Shown: positions 52,809 to 61,247 of the stretch, piece after piece
Numbering within the stretch: the stretch's first letter is position 1
Layout: each line of letters begins with the position of its first letter
Assembly: GCF_017916295.1 (NCBI RefSeq)
Contig: NZ_JAFMSS010000013.1
Location: 1-64,000 of the forward strand
Origin: Rubellimicrobium arenae
GTDB lineage: Bacteria > Pseudomonadota > Alphaproteobacteria > Rhodobacterales > Rhodobacteraceae
DNA length: 64,000 bases
Reading direction: 5' to 3'
Notes under the pieces: model-generated
Databases searched by the model: none
Told to the model about the DNA's origin: nothing
What the model saw: only the letters and a program-made list of their open reading frames with translations
Translations under genes and position numbers: made by a program

Positions 52809-53801
52809 TCACCCCGCGATGCCTCCGACAGACTTTTGCCGATACGTGCCTGGCGCCACGCCCGAGCTACGCCGGAAGGCCCGAGAGAACGCGCTCACGT
52901 CCGCATAGCCAAGGCTGGCCGCGATCTGCTGCAGGGGCATGGTTCCCGCCTCCAGAAGCTCGCGGGCACGTGCCAGCCGCACGGCGCGGCAGTACTCCAC
53001 CGGGGTCATCCCCGTTGCGGCCGCGAAGCGACGCAGAAGCGTGCGCCGCTCCAGCCCGGCGGCTGCGGCGACCAAGGCCAGATCGATGCCTTGCCCATCC
53101 CTGATGTGGATGAATTCCTGTGCCTTGATGACCGCGAGGTCGCCATGGGTAGTCCGGGGCGTGAATCCGGCAAAGTGCGGCTCTTCGCTGGCGAACGGGT
53201 CGAACCGGATGAACCGTGCCGTCTCCGTCCGAACCGCACCCCCCAGAAGTCTCTCGATCAGGATCAGCCCGACATCCACCCAGGCCATGAAGCCGCCGGC
53301 CGTCAGCAGGTCACCATGCTCGATCATCCGTGCTTCGGTGTCGACCGTGACCTTCGGATAGGTCTCGACCAGCGCCCGTGCGCAACGCCGATGCGTCGAA
53401 ACGATCCGCCCGTCCAGAAGACCCGTCCCGGCGATCAGGAAGACGCCGGAGCAGACGGCCACCAGCCGGACCCCCTGCGCGTGCTGGCGTTGCAGCCAAT
53501 CCGCGATCCGGGTGCAGGTGTCCGGGTCGGGCAGGCGCGACAAGGTCGGAGGAAGGATCAGGATCCCGGGCCGGGAGGTGGCCTGGGGCTCGCTGCGGTA
53601 CACGCACAGGATGTTGCGGTGCTGGTCAGGGCTCCAATGGGTAACCTGGAGAGGTGGTTCGTCCTCCTGCCGACCTTCTGAGGCAAGCCGGCTGGCGATG
53701 AGCAGGATGTCGGTGAGCCCGTGCACCGCCGCCATCTGCGCGCCGGGGTAGACGAGGATCCCGATCTCGCTGGCAGCTCCTCCGACCCTCATCATTGTCA
53801 C
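52809..53801 (-). CDS. GlxA-type regulator: DJ-1/PfpI domain plus AraC DNA-binding domain
   Basis: A 330-residue protein. The N-terminal DJ-1/PfpI-like domain (10-190) begins E-I-G-I-L-V-Y-P-G-A and has the nucleophile-elbow V-A-V-C-S-G-V-F-L (about 113-121). The two AraC helix-turn-helices are at 230-325: V-A-A-A-A-G-L-E-R-R-T-L-L-R-R-F and I-A-A-S-L-G-Y-A-D-V-S-A-F-S-R-A-F-R. Relatives control choline, carnitine, arginine or glycine-betaine catabolism. The gene is divergent from the lipase gene 180 bp away, its possible target. The ligand is unknown. Confidence 0.9.
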   Translation of the reverse strand: MTMMRVGGAASEIGILVYPGAQMAAVHGLTDILLIASRLASEGRQEDEPPLQVTHWSPDQHRNILCVYRSEPQATSRPGILILPPTLSRLPDPDTCTRIADWLQRQHAQGVRLVAVCSGVFLIAGTGLLDGRIVSTHRRCARALVETYPKVTVDTEARMIEHGDLLTAGGFMAWVDVGLILIERLLGGAVRTETARFIRFDPFASEEPHFAGFTPRTTHGDLAVIKAQEFIHIRDGQGIDLALVAAAAGLERRTLLRRFAAATGMTPVEYCRAVRLARARELLEAGTMPLQQIAASLGYADVSAFSRAFRRSSGVAPGTYRQKSVGGIAG

Positions 53802-53982
53802 TTCCGGTCATGACTTTGACGCTGCCCGTCATATCAGGAAAAAGATGCGGCCGCTATGACACCTGCATCATTCGCCGCGGCCCCAGGGCGGCAACCCGCC
53901 GCGGCGGCGGCATTCGGCCCGGTTGTCGCGCTGTGCGGCAGACTGGTGCGCTGCGCGACATCCACGGAAGGGAGCCAGATCC

Positions 53983-54849
53983 ATGCAGGAGGAAGACTTC
54001 ACCAGCCAGGGCGACATGCGGATCCACATGCGATCCTGGTTGCCCCAGGCGCGCCCGCGGGCCGTCGTCGTCATCTGCCACGGCGTGAACTCGCATGGCG
54101 GGCAGCACGCCTGGACGGCCGAGCAGCTCGTCTCGCATGGCTTCGCCGTCTTCGCCGTGGACCTGAGGGGCCGCGGCCAGTCCGAAGGGCCTCGGTTCTA
54201 CGTCGAAGATATCACCGAATACGTGGCCGATCTTCGCGGGCTCATCCTCATCGCCAAGGAGCGCCACCCCGGCCTGCCGGTCTACCTGCTCGGCCACAGC
54301 GCCGGTGGGGTCGTCGCCTGCACCTATGTCCTCGATCATCAGGATGAAATCGATAGCCTGATCTGTGAAAGCTTCGCCTTCCAGGTGCCGGCCCCCGGCT
54401 TCGTCCTGTCGGCGATCAAGGGGCTCAGCCATATCGCGCCCCGACTGGGCGTGCTCAGGCTGCAGATGAAGGACTTCACCCGCGACCCCGTGGCCCTCGC
54501 CGCGCTCGCGGCCGATCCCCTGACCAGCGACGAGGCGCAACCGGCCGCCACCGTGGCCGCGCTGGTTCGCGCCGATGAACGGCTCCATGACTCGTTCGGA
54601 CAGATCACCCTTCCGGTCCTCATCCTGCATGGAACCGAGGACAAGGCGACCGTGTGCCGGGGAAGCGAGTATTTTCACGAGCACGCAGGCTCCGCCGACA
54701 AGACGCTGAGGCTTTATGAGGGCCACGTCCACGATCTCCTGAACGATCTGGGCAAGGAGGAGGTCCTTGCCGACATCGTCAGCTGGATCGAGGCCCGGCT
54801 GCCGGCGTCAGCCGGTTTGCAGCACAGGGATGCCACCGCGGCCGAGTGA
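53983..54849 (+). CDS. Monoacylglycerol-lipase-like alpha/beta hydrolase
   Basis: A 288-residue protein; GGAAGGGA lies ten bases before the ATG. The pattern V-V-I-C-H-G-V-N-S-H (HG oxyanion region, about 31-40), D-L-R-G-R-G-Q-S-E-G-P-R and the nucleophile elbow G-H-S-A-G-G (about 104-109) are those of monoglyceride lipases; the acidic residue is in H-G-T-E-D-K-A-T and the base in G-H-V-H-D-L. It has no signal peptide, so it probably acts in the cytoplasm or on the membrane. It may hydrolyse monoacylglycerols or lysophospholipids. The divergent GlxA-like regulator could control it. Confidence 0.87.
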   Translation: MQEEDFTSQGDMRIHMRSWLPQARPRAVVVICHGVNSHGGQHAWTAEQLVSHGFAVFAVDLRGRGQSEGPRFYVEDITEYVADLRGLILIAKERHPGLPVYLLGHSAGGVVACTYVLDHQDEIDSLICESFAFQVPAPGFVLSAIKGLSHIAPRLGVLRLQMKDFTRDPVALAALAADPLTSDEAQPAATVAALVRADERLHDSFGQITLPVLILHGTEDKATVCRGSEYFHEHAGSADKTLRLYEGHVHDLLNDLGKEEVLADIVSWIEARLPASAGLQHRDATAAE

Positions 54850-55513
54850 CCGGGCAGGGATCGCGATCACTCCGACCGCCGGGGCTCTCGTGCGCTCGGG
54901 CGTGGTCGGCGTGCTCGAACAGGAGGCGGGCGTCAGGGTTGGCGGCCTGCGCCCGATCCTGCCTCGGGTCTGGACGGGACCCGTCGCAGGCCCGGAGTCG
55001 TTCAGAAGTGGACCGGCGCTGGCGGACGGTTGCAAGCTCCGGAGCGACAGCCGAGGTGACCGTCATGCGCACCTTGCAGCGGCTCATCCTGCTCCTTTCG
55101 GCCGTGCTCGCCATGGCCTGTCCAAGCTCGGGGCAGGCGGCATGGCCAGGGCGGCTGCATCCTCCGCCCCGTGTGACAGCCGACCGCTCTGGAAGGTCAG
55201 TGTGGCCGGTGACGCGCAGGCCACCGTCCTGCCACGCGGAAAGGCTCCGGTGGATGCGCTATGTGAACTGAGACTGGTCCAGGCGGTCGCGCCGGGGCTG
55301 TCCGTTTTGCCGGACCAAAAGGCGATGCTGTTCGCAACTGTCCGGGTGCAAGGCGCGGGGCGCTCGCCCCCGGGGCTCGACCGCCCACCAAAGATGCTGG
55401 GAGCATGACCGCGCCTCGCACGGCCTGACGTCACTCACCCCCAAGTTCCCCAGGCCTGGCTGCAAGGCGCGCCGCGTACGTCGTGGCCTGCGCAGCGACG
55501 TGGACTATGGCCC
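54850..55513. other. Gap with a possible broken small secreted protein
   Basis: About 660 bp. At 55065 an ATG opens a good signal peptide (M-R-T-L-Q-R-L-I-L-L-L-S-A-V-L-A) and the sequence after it looks more coding in a second frame; see the separate entry. The remainder has no feature. Confidence 0.4.
55065..55408 (+). pseudogene. Possible frameshifted secreted protein
   Basis: Codons from 55065 give a signal peptide ending near G-Q-A-A-W. The same frame then becomes Arg/Pro-rich and ends at 55271. A second frame, open to 55408, reads W-K-V-S-V-A-G-D-A-Q-A-T-V-L-P and L-V-Q-A-V-A-P-G-L-S-V-L, which looks like a beta-rich secreted domain. A shift between 55130 and 55190 would join the two. 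I do not recognise the family. It could equally be a short real peptide or chance. Confidence 0.28.
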
Positions 55514-55975
55514 TTGCTAGACACAATCAGGGCGAACACCACGTCTCGTGGCACCCCCATCATCCCCGCCCTTCACGGGCTTTACTCGCGGCTGGACCGG
55601 CCGGCGCGAACGCTCCTTCGGGTGGTCTGCGGCCTGACTCTCGTCACGCATGGCTTTCCCGCGATCATGAACCCCTTCGACGCCATCGGCATGGTCGAGC
55701 GGCTTGGCTTCTACCCGGGCGTCCTTTGGTCGCCGCTCCCTGCGGCCACCGAGTTCTTCGGAGGTCTGTTCCTGGCGGTCGACGTTCTGACCCTCCCGGC
55801 CGTGCTTGCGGCGACGGTGTTGCTGCTCGCCACGGTTTGACTCCACTGGGTCACCCAGGGCCAGGGCTATGCAGGGGCCGAGATGTCGATCCTGTGGGCC
55901 GCGGCGACGCTGTTCTTCGCCGTCCGCGGAGCCAGCGCCCTGTCGGTCGACGCACAGCTTGGCCGAATGCTCTAG
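55514..55975 (+). pseudogene. DoxX-family membrane protein with an in-frame TGA
   Basis: Codons 1-108 encode a DoxX-like protein: L-R-V-V-C-G-L-T-L-V-T-H-G-F-P (about 36-50), F-F-G-G-L-F-L near 82 and two further hydrophobic stretches. At 55838-55840 an in-frame TGA interrupts it. Beyond it the same frame continues L-H-W-V-T-Q-G-Q-G-Y-A-G-A-E-M-S-I-L-W-A-A-A and ends at TAG 55973. This is the normal fourth part of the family. One base change, probably from TGG, has cut the protein by 45 residues. The 108-residue product would lack the last helix. Confidence 0.75.
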
Positions 55976-56146
55976 GCAAACACCGGGGACATGAGAACTG
56001 CCGGGGACCACGCATGGTTGCCGGCAGCCCTGAGCCTGCGACTAGGTCCGGCCCGGGGCCCCGGGTTGCTCGCGTTCGGGGGCGGCGGCTCGGACCTGAA
56101 CCTGGGACGATCCAGTACGTTGAATCGCCAACGACGGAGGTGTGAC

Positions 56147-56383
56147 ATGGCGAAGCTGTCCGAAGCCGAACGCGATGCGCTGCCCGACAGCGCCTTTGCC
56201 TTCCCCAGGCAGCGCAAGGAGCCGATCCCTGACCGCGGTCACGTCCTTAGTGCGATCCGCCTGTTCAAGCAGGTGGAGGACGTGACCGACCCGGAGCGTG
56301 ACGAGGCTTGGAAGCGGATCAAGGCCGCGGCCAGGAAGTTCGGCGTCGAGGTCGAGCACGAGGACTGGCGCGAGATGACATAG
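56147..56383 (+). CDS. Small DUF6582-like protein
   Basis: A 78-residue soluble protein; GGAGG lies seven bases before the ATG. It reads L-P-D-S-A-F-A-F-P near 12-20, R-K-E-P-I-P-D-R-G-H-V, then D-E-A-W-K-R-I-K-A-A-A-R-K-F-G-V near 52-67. This pattern is that of a small protein (DUF6582) found alone in many alphaproteobacteria and as a tail of phage-type proteins. Function is unknown. It is convergent with the DUF808 gene. Confidence 0.75.
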   Translation: MAKLSEAERDALPDSAFAFPRQRKEPIPDRGHVLSAIRLFKQVEDVTDPERDEAWKRIKAAARKFGVEVEHEDWREMT

Positions 56384-56398
56384 CTGAAGCGTCGCGCG

Positions 56399-56437
56399 GA
56401 ACGCCCGGGGGCCGGTCTCGACCCTGGGCTCCGTTCC
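56399..56437. terminator. Imperfect hairpin between convergent genes
   Basis: GGAACG (56399-56404) pairs with CGTTCC (56432-56437); inside, CCCGGGG pairs with CCCTGGG with one G-U and a bulge. It starts 16 bases after the small gene's stop and touches the stop of the convergent DUF808 gene, so it may serve both. Confidence 0.4.
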
Positions 56438-57384
56438 TAGTGGGCGTGGGACTTCCCTGGCCTGACAAGCGCCAGACCCCCAAGGATGACCGCGCCGACC
56501 ACGAAACCGATGACACCGCTGGCCAGGGCCGTGACCAGCCAGTTCAGCGCCGCCTCGACGGGAGGGATCAGCGAGGCCAGCGAATGGGCCAGGTCGTGGA
56601 CCAGATGTTCGGGCCCGTGCCAGCCGAACTCTGCCAGGCCGTGGACCAGGATTCCACCACCCACCCAGAGCATGGCGATGGTGCCGACGACGCTCAGAAG
56701 AGAAAGGAAGGCCGGCATGCCCCGGACAAGGCCGCGCCCGATGACGCGTGATACGCCGATCCGGCTGCGGGCCATGGCGGCCCCGACGTCGTCGGCCTTT
56801 ACGATGATCGCCACGGCGCCATAGACGACCGCCGTGATCGCGATCCCCACGATTGCCAGGGTGATGGCGCGGGTCAGGAGGTCAGGGGCTTCGATCGTCG
56901 CCAGTGCGATGGCCATGATCTCCGCGGACAGGATGACGTCGGTGCGGATCGCGCCTCGCACCTTCTCGTCCTCGAGGGCCTCGCTCGACAGGAGCTTCTC
57001 GACATGGGCTTCGGCCGTCTCATCGTGTGGCCGGATCAGGTGGACCAGCTTCTCGGCGCCCTCGTAGCAAAGATAGAGGCCGCCCAGCATCAAGAGGGGC
57101 GTGATCGCCCAAGGAAGAAACGCGCTGAGCAGCAGGGCCGCCGGCAGGAGGAACAGGAGCTTGTTGCGCAGGCTCCCCATGGCGATGCGCGCAATGATCG
57201 AAAGCTCGCGGTTCGCGGCAAAGCCGACGACATAGCGGGGCGTCACGGCCGCGTCGTCGACGACGATCCCGGCGGCCTTGCTCCCGGCCTTCACCGTCTG
57301 CGCCGCGACATCGTCCAGCGTGGCGGCTGCCACCTTGGCGATGGCTGCCACGTCGTCCAGCAGCGCGAATAAACCCGAGGCCAT
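56437..57384 (-). CDS. DUF808 (YedI-like) membrane protein
   Basis: A 315-residue protein starting M-A-S-G-L-F-A-L-L-D-D-V-A-A-I-A-K, the conserved DUF808 opening. It continues with A-G-I-V-V-D-D-A-A-V-T-P-R-Y-V-V-G, an E-G-A-E-K motif near 107 and the late L-W-V-G-G-G-I-L-V-H-G segment. About six hydrophobic segments follow the amphipathic N-terminus. The family occurs throughout proteobacteria; no reaction is known. A longer frame upstream has no ribosome-binding site, whereas GAAGGAAGA lies just before the chosen start. Confidence 0.87.
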   Translation of the reverse strand: MASGLFALLDDVAAIAKVAAATLDDVAAQTVKAGSKAAGIVVDDAAVTPRYVVGFAANRELSIIARIAMGSLRNKLLFLLPAALLLSAFLPWAITPLLMLGGLYLCYEGAEKLVHLIRPHDETAEAHVEKLLSSEALEDEKVRGAIRTDVILSAEIMAIALATIEAPDLLTRAITLAIVGIAITAVVYGAVAIIVKADDVGAAMARSRIGVSRVIGRGLVRGMPAFLSLLSVVGTIAMLWVGGGILVHGLAEFGWHGPEHLVHDLAHSLASLIPPVEAALNWLVTALASGVIGFVVGAVILGGLALVRPGKSHAH

Positions 57385-57544
57385 CTGTTCTTCCTTCGTC
57401 GTGGTGTTCCAGAGCGAGCTATGATCGCCAGCCGCGTTGCGCCAGTCCCAGCGTGCGAGCGCCAAATCCCGACGGCGGAACTCATCGTCAGGGCGCCACA
57501 AGACACCCAGATCGTGCGAGCCCGCACGGCCTGCGGACAGGGAT

Positions 57545-57865
57545 TCAGATCGGTGTGGACACCTTCATCAGCACGAGTCCGGAAACGATCAGGCCCGCCG
57601 CGGCCAAGCGCGGCAGGTTGACCGTCTCGCCCAGCAGCATGGTTCCGACCAGGAACGACCCTACTGCGCCGATGCCGGTCCAGATCGTGTAGGCCGTCCC
57701 CAGCGGCAGCGTCCGCATTGCGACCGCCAGAAGGCTGAAGCTGCCCATCATGGTCGCAGCCATGATTGCCGTGGGAGCCAGACGCGTGAAACCGTGAGAC
57801 TGCTTCATCGCGAACGCCCAGACGACCTCGAGGAGGCCAGCGGCGATCAGATAAACCCAGGCCAT
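57545..57865 (-). CDS. SugE/Gdx-type small multidrug resistance exporter
   Basis: A 106-residue, four-helix SMR protein. The helix-1 Glu is in L-L-E-V-V-W-A (about residue 13). The Gdx/SugE class is indicated by W-A-F-A-M-K-Q-S-H-G-F-T-R-L and W-T-G-I-G-A-V-G-S-F-L-V-G near 63-75. Such proteins export guanidinium or quaternary ammonium ions as dual-topology dimers. No guanidine riboswitch motif was recognised upstream. It is divergent from the other SMR gene, with a TetR operator between. Confidence 0.87.
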   Translation of the reverse strand: MAWVYLIAAGLLEVVWAFAMKQSHGFTRLAPTAIMAATMMGSFSLLAVAMRTLPLGTAYTIWTGIGAVGSFLVGTMLLGETVNLPRLAAAGLIVSGLVLMKVSTPI

Positions 57866-57957
57866 GTCACCCTCCTTCAGGGCCAGGCCGTCCTGGTCAT
57901 CAGTGCCCGCAACGGGAGAGGTCGTCCTCCATGTCTAAACTAATGACGTTTCCGGCG

Positions 57958-57987
57958 TTGTAAAGATACCTTTCGGTAGGTATCTTT
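57958..57987 (+). promoter_or_regulatory. Promoter with overlapping TetR-type operator for the SMR-tetR operon
   Basis: A TTGTAA -35 (57958-57963) and a TATCTT -10 (57981-57986) are 17 bp apart. Within them lies a perfect inverted repeat: AAAGATACCT (57962-57971), a 6-bp centre and AGGTATCTTT (57978-57987). The dyad length and its cover of the core promoter fit repression by the TetR encoded two genes downstream. The divergent SugE-like gene begins 97 bp away on the other side and may be controlled too. Confidence 0.8.
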
Positions 57988-58019
57988 CAGGGACCCTGCT
58001 GCGGCGAAAGGATTTCCCT

Positions 58020-58364
58020 GTGAGCCCCACTCTTGCTGCTTACTGTGCGCTGGGTCTGGCCATCGTGTCCGAGGTGATTGGCTCGTCCTTCCTCCAGAAG
58101 TCCGAGCAGTTCACCAAGCTTCTTCCGTCCCTCGCGGTGCTGGTCTTCTACGCCGCCGCCTTCGTCCTGCTGTCGCAGGCGCTCAAGGCGCTGCCGCTCG
58201 GCGTGGCTTATGCCATCTGGGCCGGGGTGGGCATCGTGCTGACGGCCGGGATCGGCGTCGTGGTGTTCCGGCAGTCCCTCGATGGCGCAGCTCTGCTCGG
58301 GATCGCTCTCATTGTCGCGGGCGTGGTGGTCATGCAGGCTTTTTCCAGCACGGTGTCGCACTGA
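58020..58364 (+). CDS. EmrE/QacE-type small multidrug resistance exporter
   Basis: A 114-residue, four-helix SMR protein beginning at GTG (58020), with AAAGGA seven bases before. The helix-1 Glu is in S-E-V-I-G-S-S-F-L-Q-K-S-E. The W-A-G-V-G-I-V-L-T-A-G-I-G segment near 61-73 groups it with proton-coupled exporters of lipophilic cations rather than Gdx proteins. Its TGA overlaps the tetR ATG by one base. Expression should rise when a ligand releases the TetR repressor. Confidence 0.88.
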   Translation: MSPTLAAYCALGLAIVSEVIGSSFLQKSEQFTKLLPSLAVLVFYAAAFVLLSQALKALPLGVAYAIWAGVGIVLTAGIGVVVFRQSLDGAALLGIALIVAGVVVMQAFSSTVSH

Positions 58365-58930
58365 TGGCCAGCCCTGCCTATGCCCGCAAGAAGCAGCCGG
58401 AGGCGGTCCGGCGCGCGTTGCTCGATGCGGCGGCCCGGATCGCCGTGGAGCAGGGGGCGCCTGGGATCACCGTTCAAGCCGTGGCCGAGGCGGCCGGAGT
58501 GACCAAGGGTGGGCTGTTCCACCATTTCCCGAACAAGCAGGCCCTGATCGAGGCCATGTTCGCCGACGTGCTGGAGCAGCTCGACCGCGAGATCGACGCC
58601 CACATGGCGCAGGATCAGGACCCGCATGGGCCGTTCAGCCGGGCCTATGTGGAGACCCTGCTCGTGGGCGAGAGGTTCGGAGTCGGCTCTCCCTTCGACG
58701 CGCTCTCGGTCGCGGTGCTGGCCGAGCCGTCCCTCGGGGACCTCTGGGCGACGTGGCTTCGGGATCGGTTGGTCCGGCACCAGGACACGGACGCCGATCC
58801 GATGCTGGAGGTTGTCCGGCTTGCAACCGACGGGGCGTGGCTGAACCACGTGATCCAGCGGACGGAACGGCCCAGGCTGGAGGGCCTGCGAGAGCAGTTG
58901 CTGAACCTGACCCGTCAGGCAGCGCCCTGA
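58364..58930 (+). CDS. TetR-family repressor
   Basis: A 188-residue protein. The N-terminal DNA-binding domain has A-L-L-D-A-A-A-R-I-A-V-E-Q-G (about 17-31) and the recognition motif V-A-E-A-A-G-V-T-K-G-G-L-F-H-H-F-P-N-K near 41-59. The C-terminal ligand domain is helical and hydrophobic, as for regulators of cation exporters such as QacR. It is co-transcribed with the EmrE-like gene (TGATG junction), a normal arrangement for a self-regulated pump. The operator at 57962-57987 is the probable target. Confidence 0.92.
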   Translation: MASPAYARKKQPEAVRRALLDAAARIAVEQGAPGITVQAVAEAAGVTKGGLFHHFPNKQALIEAMFADVLEQLDREIDAHMAQDQDPHGPFSRAYVETLLVGERFGVGSPFDALSVAVLAEPSLGDLWATWLRDRLVRHQDTDADPMLEVVRLATDGAWLNHVIQRTERPRLEGLREQLLNLTRQAAP

Positions 58931-59000
58931 GCTGAACGGTTGGCCGATCCTTCCAGCCCGGCTTCGGAATGTAGTGTGGTGGGGCTCGTTCCGGCGCAGT

Positions 59001-59660
59001 TCACCACGTGACCAATGGCGCCATGCGCAGCCAGGTGCCGGTGCTCAAATGATCCAGGATGAAGGCCGCGACGTCGGCGCGCGAGACGGTCCCGCCGTGA
59101 ACCCCGGAAAGGTCGGTCAGGGCGCGCACCGTGCCCCGGGCTGGCCTGTCGTTCAGGACGGTCGGTCGGACGATGGTCCAGTCGAGCCCGCTTTGCCGGA
59201 TGATGGCTTCTTGCCGGTCCTTGTCGGCGTAGACATGGCGGAGGAGCAGGGGAAAGATCAGGCGGTCGAACAGGACGCCGCCGTGCCCCCGGCTGTCCCC
59301 GGCGCCGATCCCGGTGATGACGACCAGCCGGTGCACCTGCTCGGCCTTCATGGCGCTCACCAGCTTGCGTGTCGCTGTCGACAGAAGGGTCACCTCCCGG
59401 AACGGGCTGGCCGGTGTGCCGAGGGCGCTGACCACCGCATCCTGCCCCCTGAGGGCGTTGCGCAAGGCCGCCTCATCTCGGGCATCGTCGATGACGAGCC
59501 GTGCCCCCGTCAGGTCACGGCCCTTTTCGAGGGAGCGCACCAGGGCGGTGACTTCATATCCCCGGGCGACTGCCTGGGCGACGATGAGGCGTCCAGTCCC
59601 TCCGGTGGCGCCGAGGACGAGGATCTTGGGCGAGGTCGTGCGAATGTCGTTGGTGTCCAT
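59001..59660 (-). CDS. NAD(P)-binding SDR-like oxidoreductase (NmrA/flavin-reductase-like)
   Basis: A 219-residue atypical short-chain dehydrogenase. The cofactor motif is L-V-L-G-A-T-G-G-T-G-R-L-I (about 14-26). The D-A-V-V-S-A-L-G-T strand and Y-A-D-K-D-R-Q-E-A-I-I-R near 143-154 follow, then L-D-W-T-I-V-R-P, as in flavin reductase/YwnB-like proteins. It lacks the classic Y-x-x-x-K, so it may be a sensor or a reductase with a different mechanism. It is 70 bp downstream of the AtaL-like gene on the same strand and probably in one operon under the divergent LysR regulator. Confidence 0.85.
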   Translation of the reverse strand: MDTNDIRTTSPKILVLGATGGTGRLIVAQAVARGYEVTALVRSLEKGRDLTGARLVIDDARDEAALRNALRGQDAVVSALGTPASPFREVTLLSTATRKLVSAMKAEQVHRLVVITGIGAGDSRGHGGVLFDRLIFPLLLRHVYADKDRQEAIIRQSGLDWTIVRPTVLNDRPARGTVRALTDLSGVHGGTVSRADVAAFILDHLSTGTWLRMAPLVTW

Positions 59661-59730
59661 GATTGTTTCCTTCGATCGAGGGGACCCCTCCCGTGGGGGA
59701 GGCTGTTCCGCCGGTGGCGTTGATGAAGGA

Positions 59731-60204
59731 TCAGAGCCGGCCTTGGGCCAGCAGCTCGCGGGTCCGTTTCAGGGTCGAGATCAGGGCGCTGCGGTACCCC
59801 TTGTCGCTGGACAGCAGCGCCTGCTCGGCCTGCTCCTCCGGTCCGTCGGGTTCTTGGCCGCGCAGGCCGAGGTAGCCGTAGAATCGAAGCTGGAGCGTGC
59901 CGGTGGCGTCCTCGACGAGTTCGTTGATGATGGCGCCTTCGCGCGGGCCGGTGGCCTGGAAGAACGTGACCTTGCGCCCGGGCTCGAAGGTGATGATCTC
60001 GCGCAGGTCCTGGCCACCGATCGTGGCGTCGCGCACGATGTGCGTCCCGCTGTCCTCCACCACGTCGCAGCGGGTGCAGAGGCCGGGCGGAAGGAAAAGG
60101 CGGGCATCGCGGGCCTTGAGGACCAGGCTTTGCCAAGCTTGTTCGCGGGTCAGCGGGGTCTCGCCTTCGGGGTTAACGGCAACGGTTGCGGTGGCGTAGA
60201 TCAT
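59731..60204 (-). CDS. AtaL-like (DUF1857) SRPBCC-fold protein
   Basis: A 157-residue protein with the START/SRPBCC-like pattern: V-A-V-N-P-E-G-E-T-P-L-T-R-E-Q-A-W near 9-25, A-R-L-F-L-P-P-G, G-G-Q-D-L-R-E-I-I-T-F-E-P near 63-75, and R-L-x-F-Y-G-Y-L near 107-114. It fits DUF1857/AtaL, a lipid- or small-molecule-binding fold of unknown reaction in bacteria. It is divergent from the LysR gene, 150 bp away, and followed by the SDR-like gene. Confidence 0.78.
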   Translation of the reverse strand: MIYATATVAVNPEGETPLTREQAWQSLVLKARDARLFLPPGLCTRCDVVEDSGTHIVRDATIGGQDLREIITFEPGRKVTFFQATGPREGAIINELVEDATGTLQLRFYGYLGLRGQEPDGPEEQAEQALLSSDKGYRSALISTLKRTRELLAQGRL

Positions 60205-60353
60205 GGCGATGTTCCTTGGGGTGGGATGGTCTTGAGGGGCTGGAGCGCGGGGAACCCGCTCCGGGTCTGGTCGAAGGACAAGACGGAAGATATCGACCCA
60301 TAGGCGCGCCAGTAGACCCGGAATCTGGACGCGACGTCTCAGAGGTGGAACAG

Positions 60354-61247
60354 ATGGATCTGCTGGCGCTCGCCGACTTCAACCTCGTTGCCCGGCATGG
60401 CGGCTTCGGGCGGGCTGCCCGCGCCGCGGGCCGTCCCAAGGCCACCCTGTCCCGCCGCGTGGCGGAGCTGGAAGGCAGCCTCGGCCTGCGCCTGTTCGAG
60501 CGGGGGACGCGTGCGTTGAAGCTGACCCAGGAAGGGCGGGCGCTCCACGAACGCACGGCTGCGCTGCTGACCGAGCTGGACGAAACCGCGGCGGCGATCG
60601 CGTCAGGCGGCGACAGGCCGCGCGGGCGGCTCCGGATCAGCGCGCCGCTGCTCTTTTCGCAGGTCGCCATGGGCAAGCTCGCCGCCGAGTTCGCGATGAA
60701 GCACCCCGAGGTTCGTCTGGAGGTCACGACCGAGGACCGCGCCGTCGACAGGGTGGAGGAGGGCTATGACCTCGTGATCCGGGTCAATCCCGATCCGGAC
60801 GAGAGCCTTGTCGGGCGCGTCTTCCTGCGCGACCGGCTGGTCGTGGTGGCAAATCCTCACCTGACCCGGCCGGCGGACGGCCAATCCATCCCGGCGGTCG
60901 TGCGGAGCGGCGGCACGCCGGTCGTGGCCTGGGACGTCAGCACCTCATCGGGGCGGACGCGCCTCGCCGCCGAGCCGGTCCTTGGTCTTTCGTCGCTCAT
61001 CATGGTGCGGGACGCGGTCCGGGTGGGGGCCGGGGCCGCTTGCCTGCCGGTGTCCCTCGTGGCCCAGGATCTCGCCGCCGGGCGGCTGGTCGTTTGGGGC
61101 AATGTCGAAGGCCCGGACATCACCCTCTGGACGCTCTTCCCGTCACGACGTCTGCTCAGCGCGAGGGTCGCGGCGTTCCTCGACCATCTCAAGCAGGCGT
61201 TCCCGCAAGGGACTCCCGACGAACTGGCCGCTTATGTCGGGGCTTGA
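60354..61247 (+). CDS. LysR-family transcriptional regulator
   Basis: A 297-residue LysR protein. The helix-turn-helix is at about 17-58 (F-G-R-A-A-R-A-A-G-R-P-K-A-T-L-S-R-R-V), with the L-F-E-R-G-T-R segment, and the effector domain begins at about 89 (R-G-R-L-R-I-S-A-P). It groups with LysR of the DsdC/AphB-like kind that control a divergent oxidoreductase. Such proteins sense small molecules or redox. The start is the ATG after AGAGG; the open frame upstream overlaps the promoter region. The divergent AtaL-SDR pair is the likely target. Confidence 0.9.
   Translation: MDLLALADFNLVARHGGFGRAARAAGRPKATLSRRVAELEGSLGLRLFERGTRALKLTQEGRALHERTAALLTELDETAAAIASGGDRPRGRLRISAPLLFSQVAMGKLAAEFAMKHPEVRLEVTTEDRAVDRVEEGYDLVIRVNPDPDESLVGRVFLRDRLVVVANPHLTRPADGQSIPAVVRSGGTPVVAWDVSTSSGRTRLAAEPVLGLSSLIMVRDAVRVGAGAACLPVSLVAQDLAAGRLVVWGNVEGPDITLWTLFPSRRLLSARVAAFLDHLKQAFPQGTPDELAAYVGA

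Noticed and set aside
55838..55840. TGA read as Trp (alternative code or recoding)
   Set aside because: TGA is used as an ordinary stop by most genes in the window and no recoding hairpin follows it, so a pseudogene is simpler.
57866..57957. Guanidine riboswitch before the SugE/Gdx-like gene
   Set aside because: I looked for the conserved helices and ACGG-type loops; only a TetR-style dyad is present.
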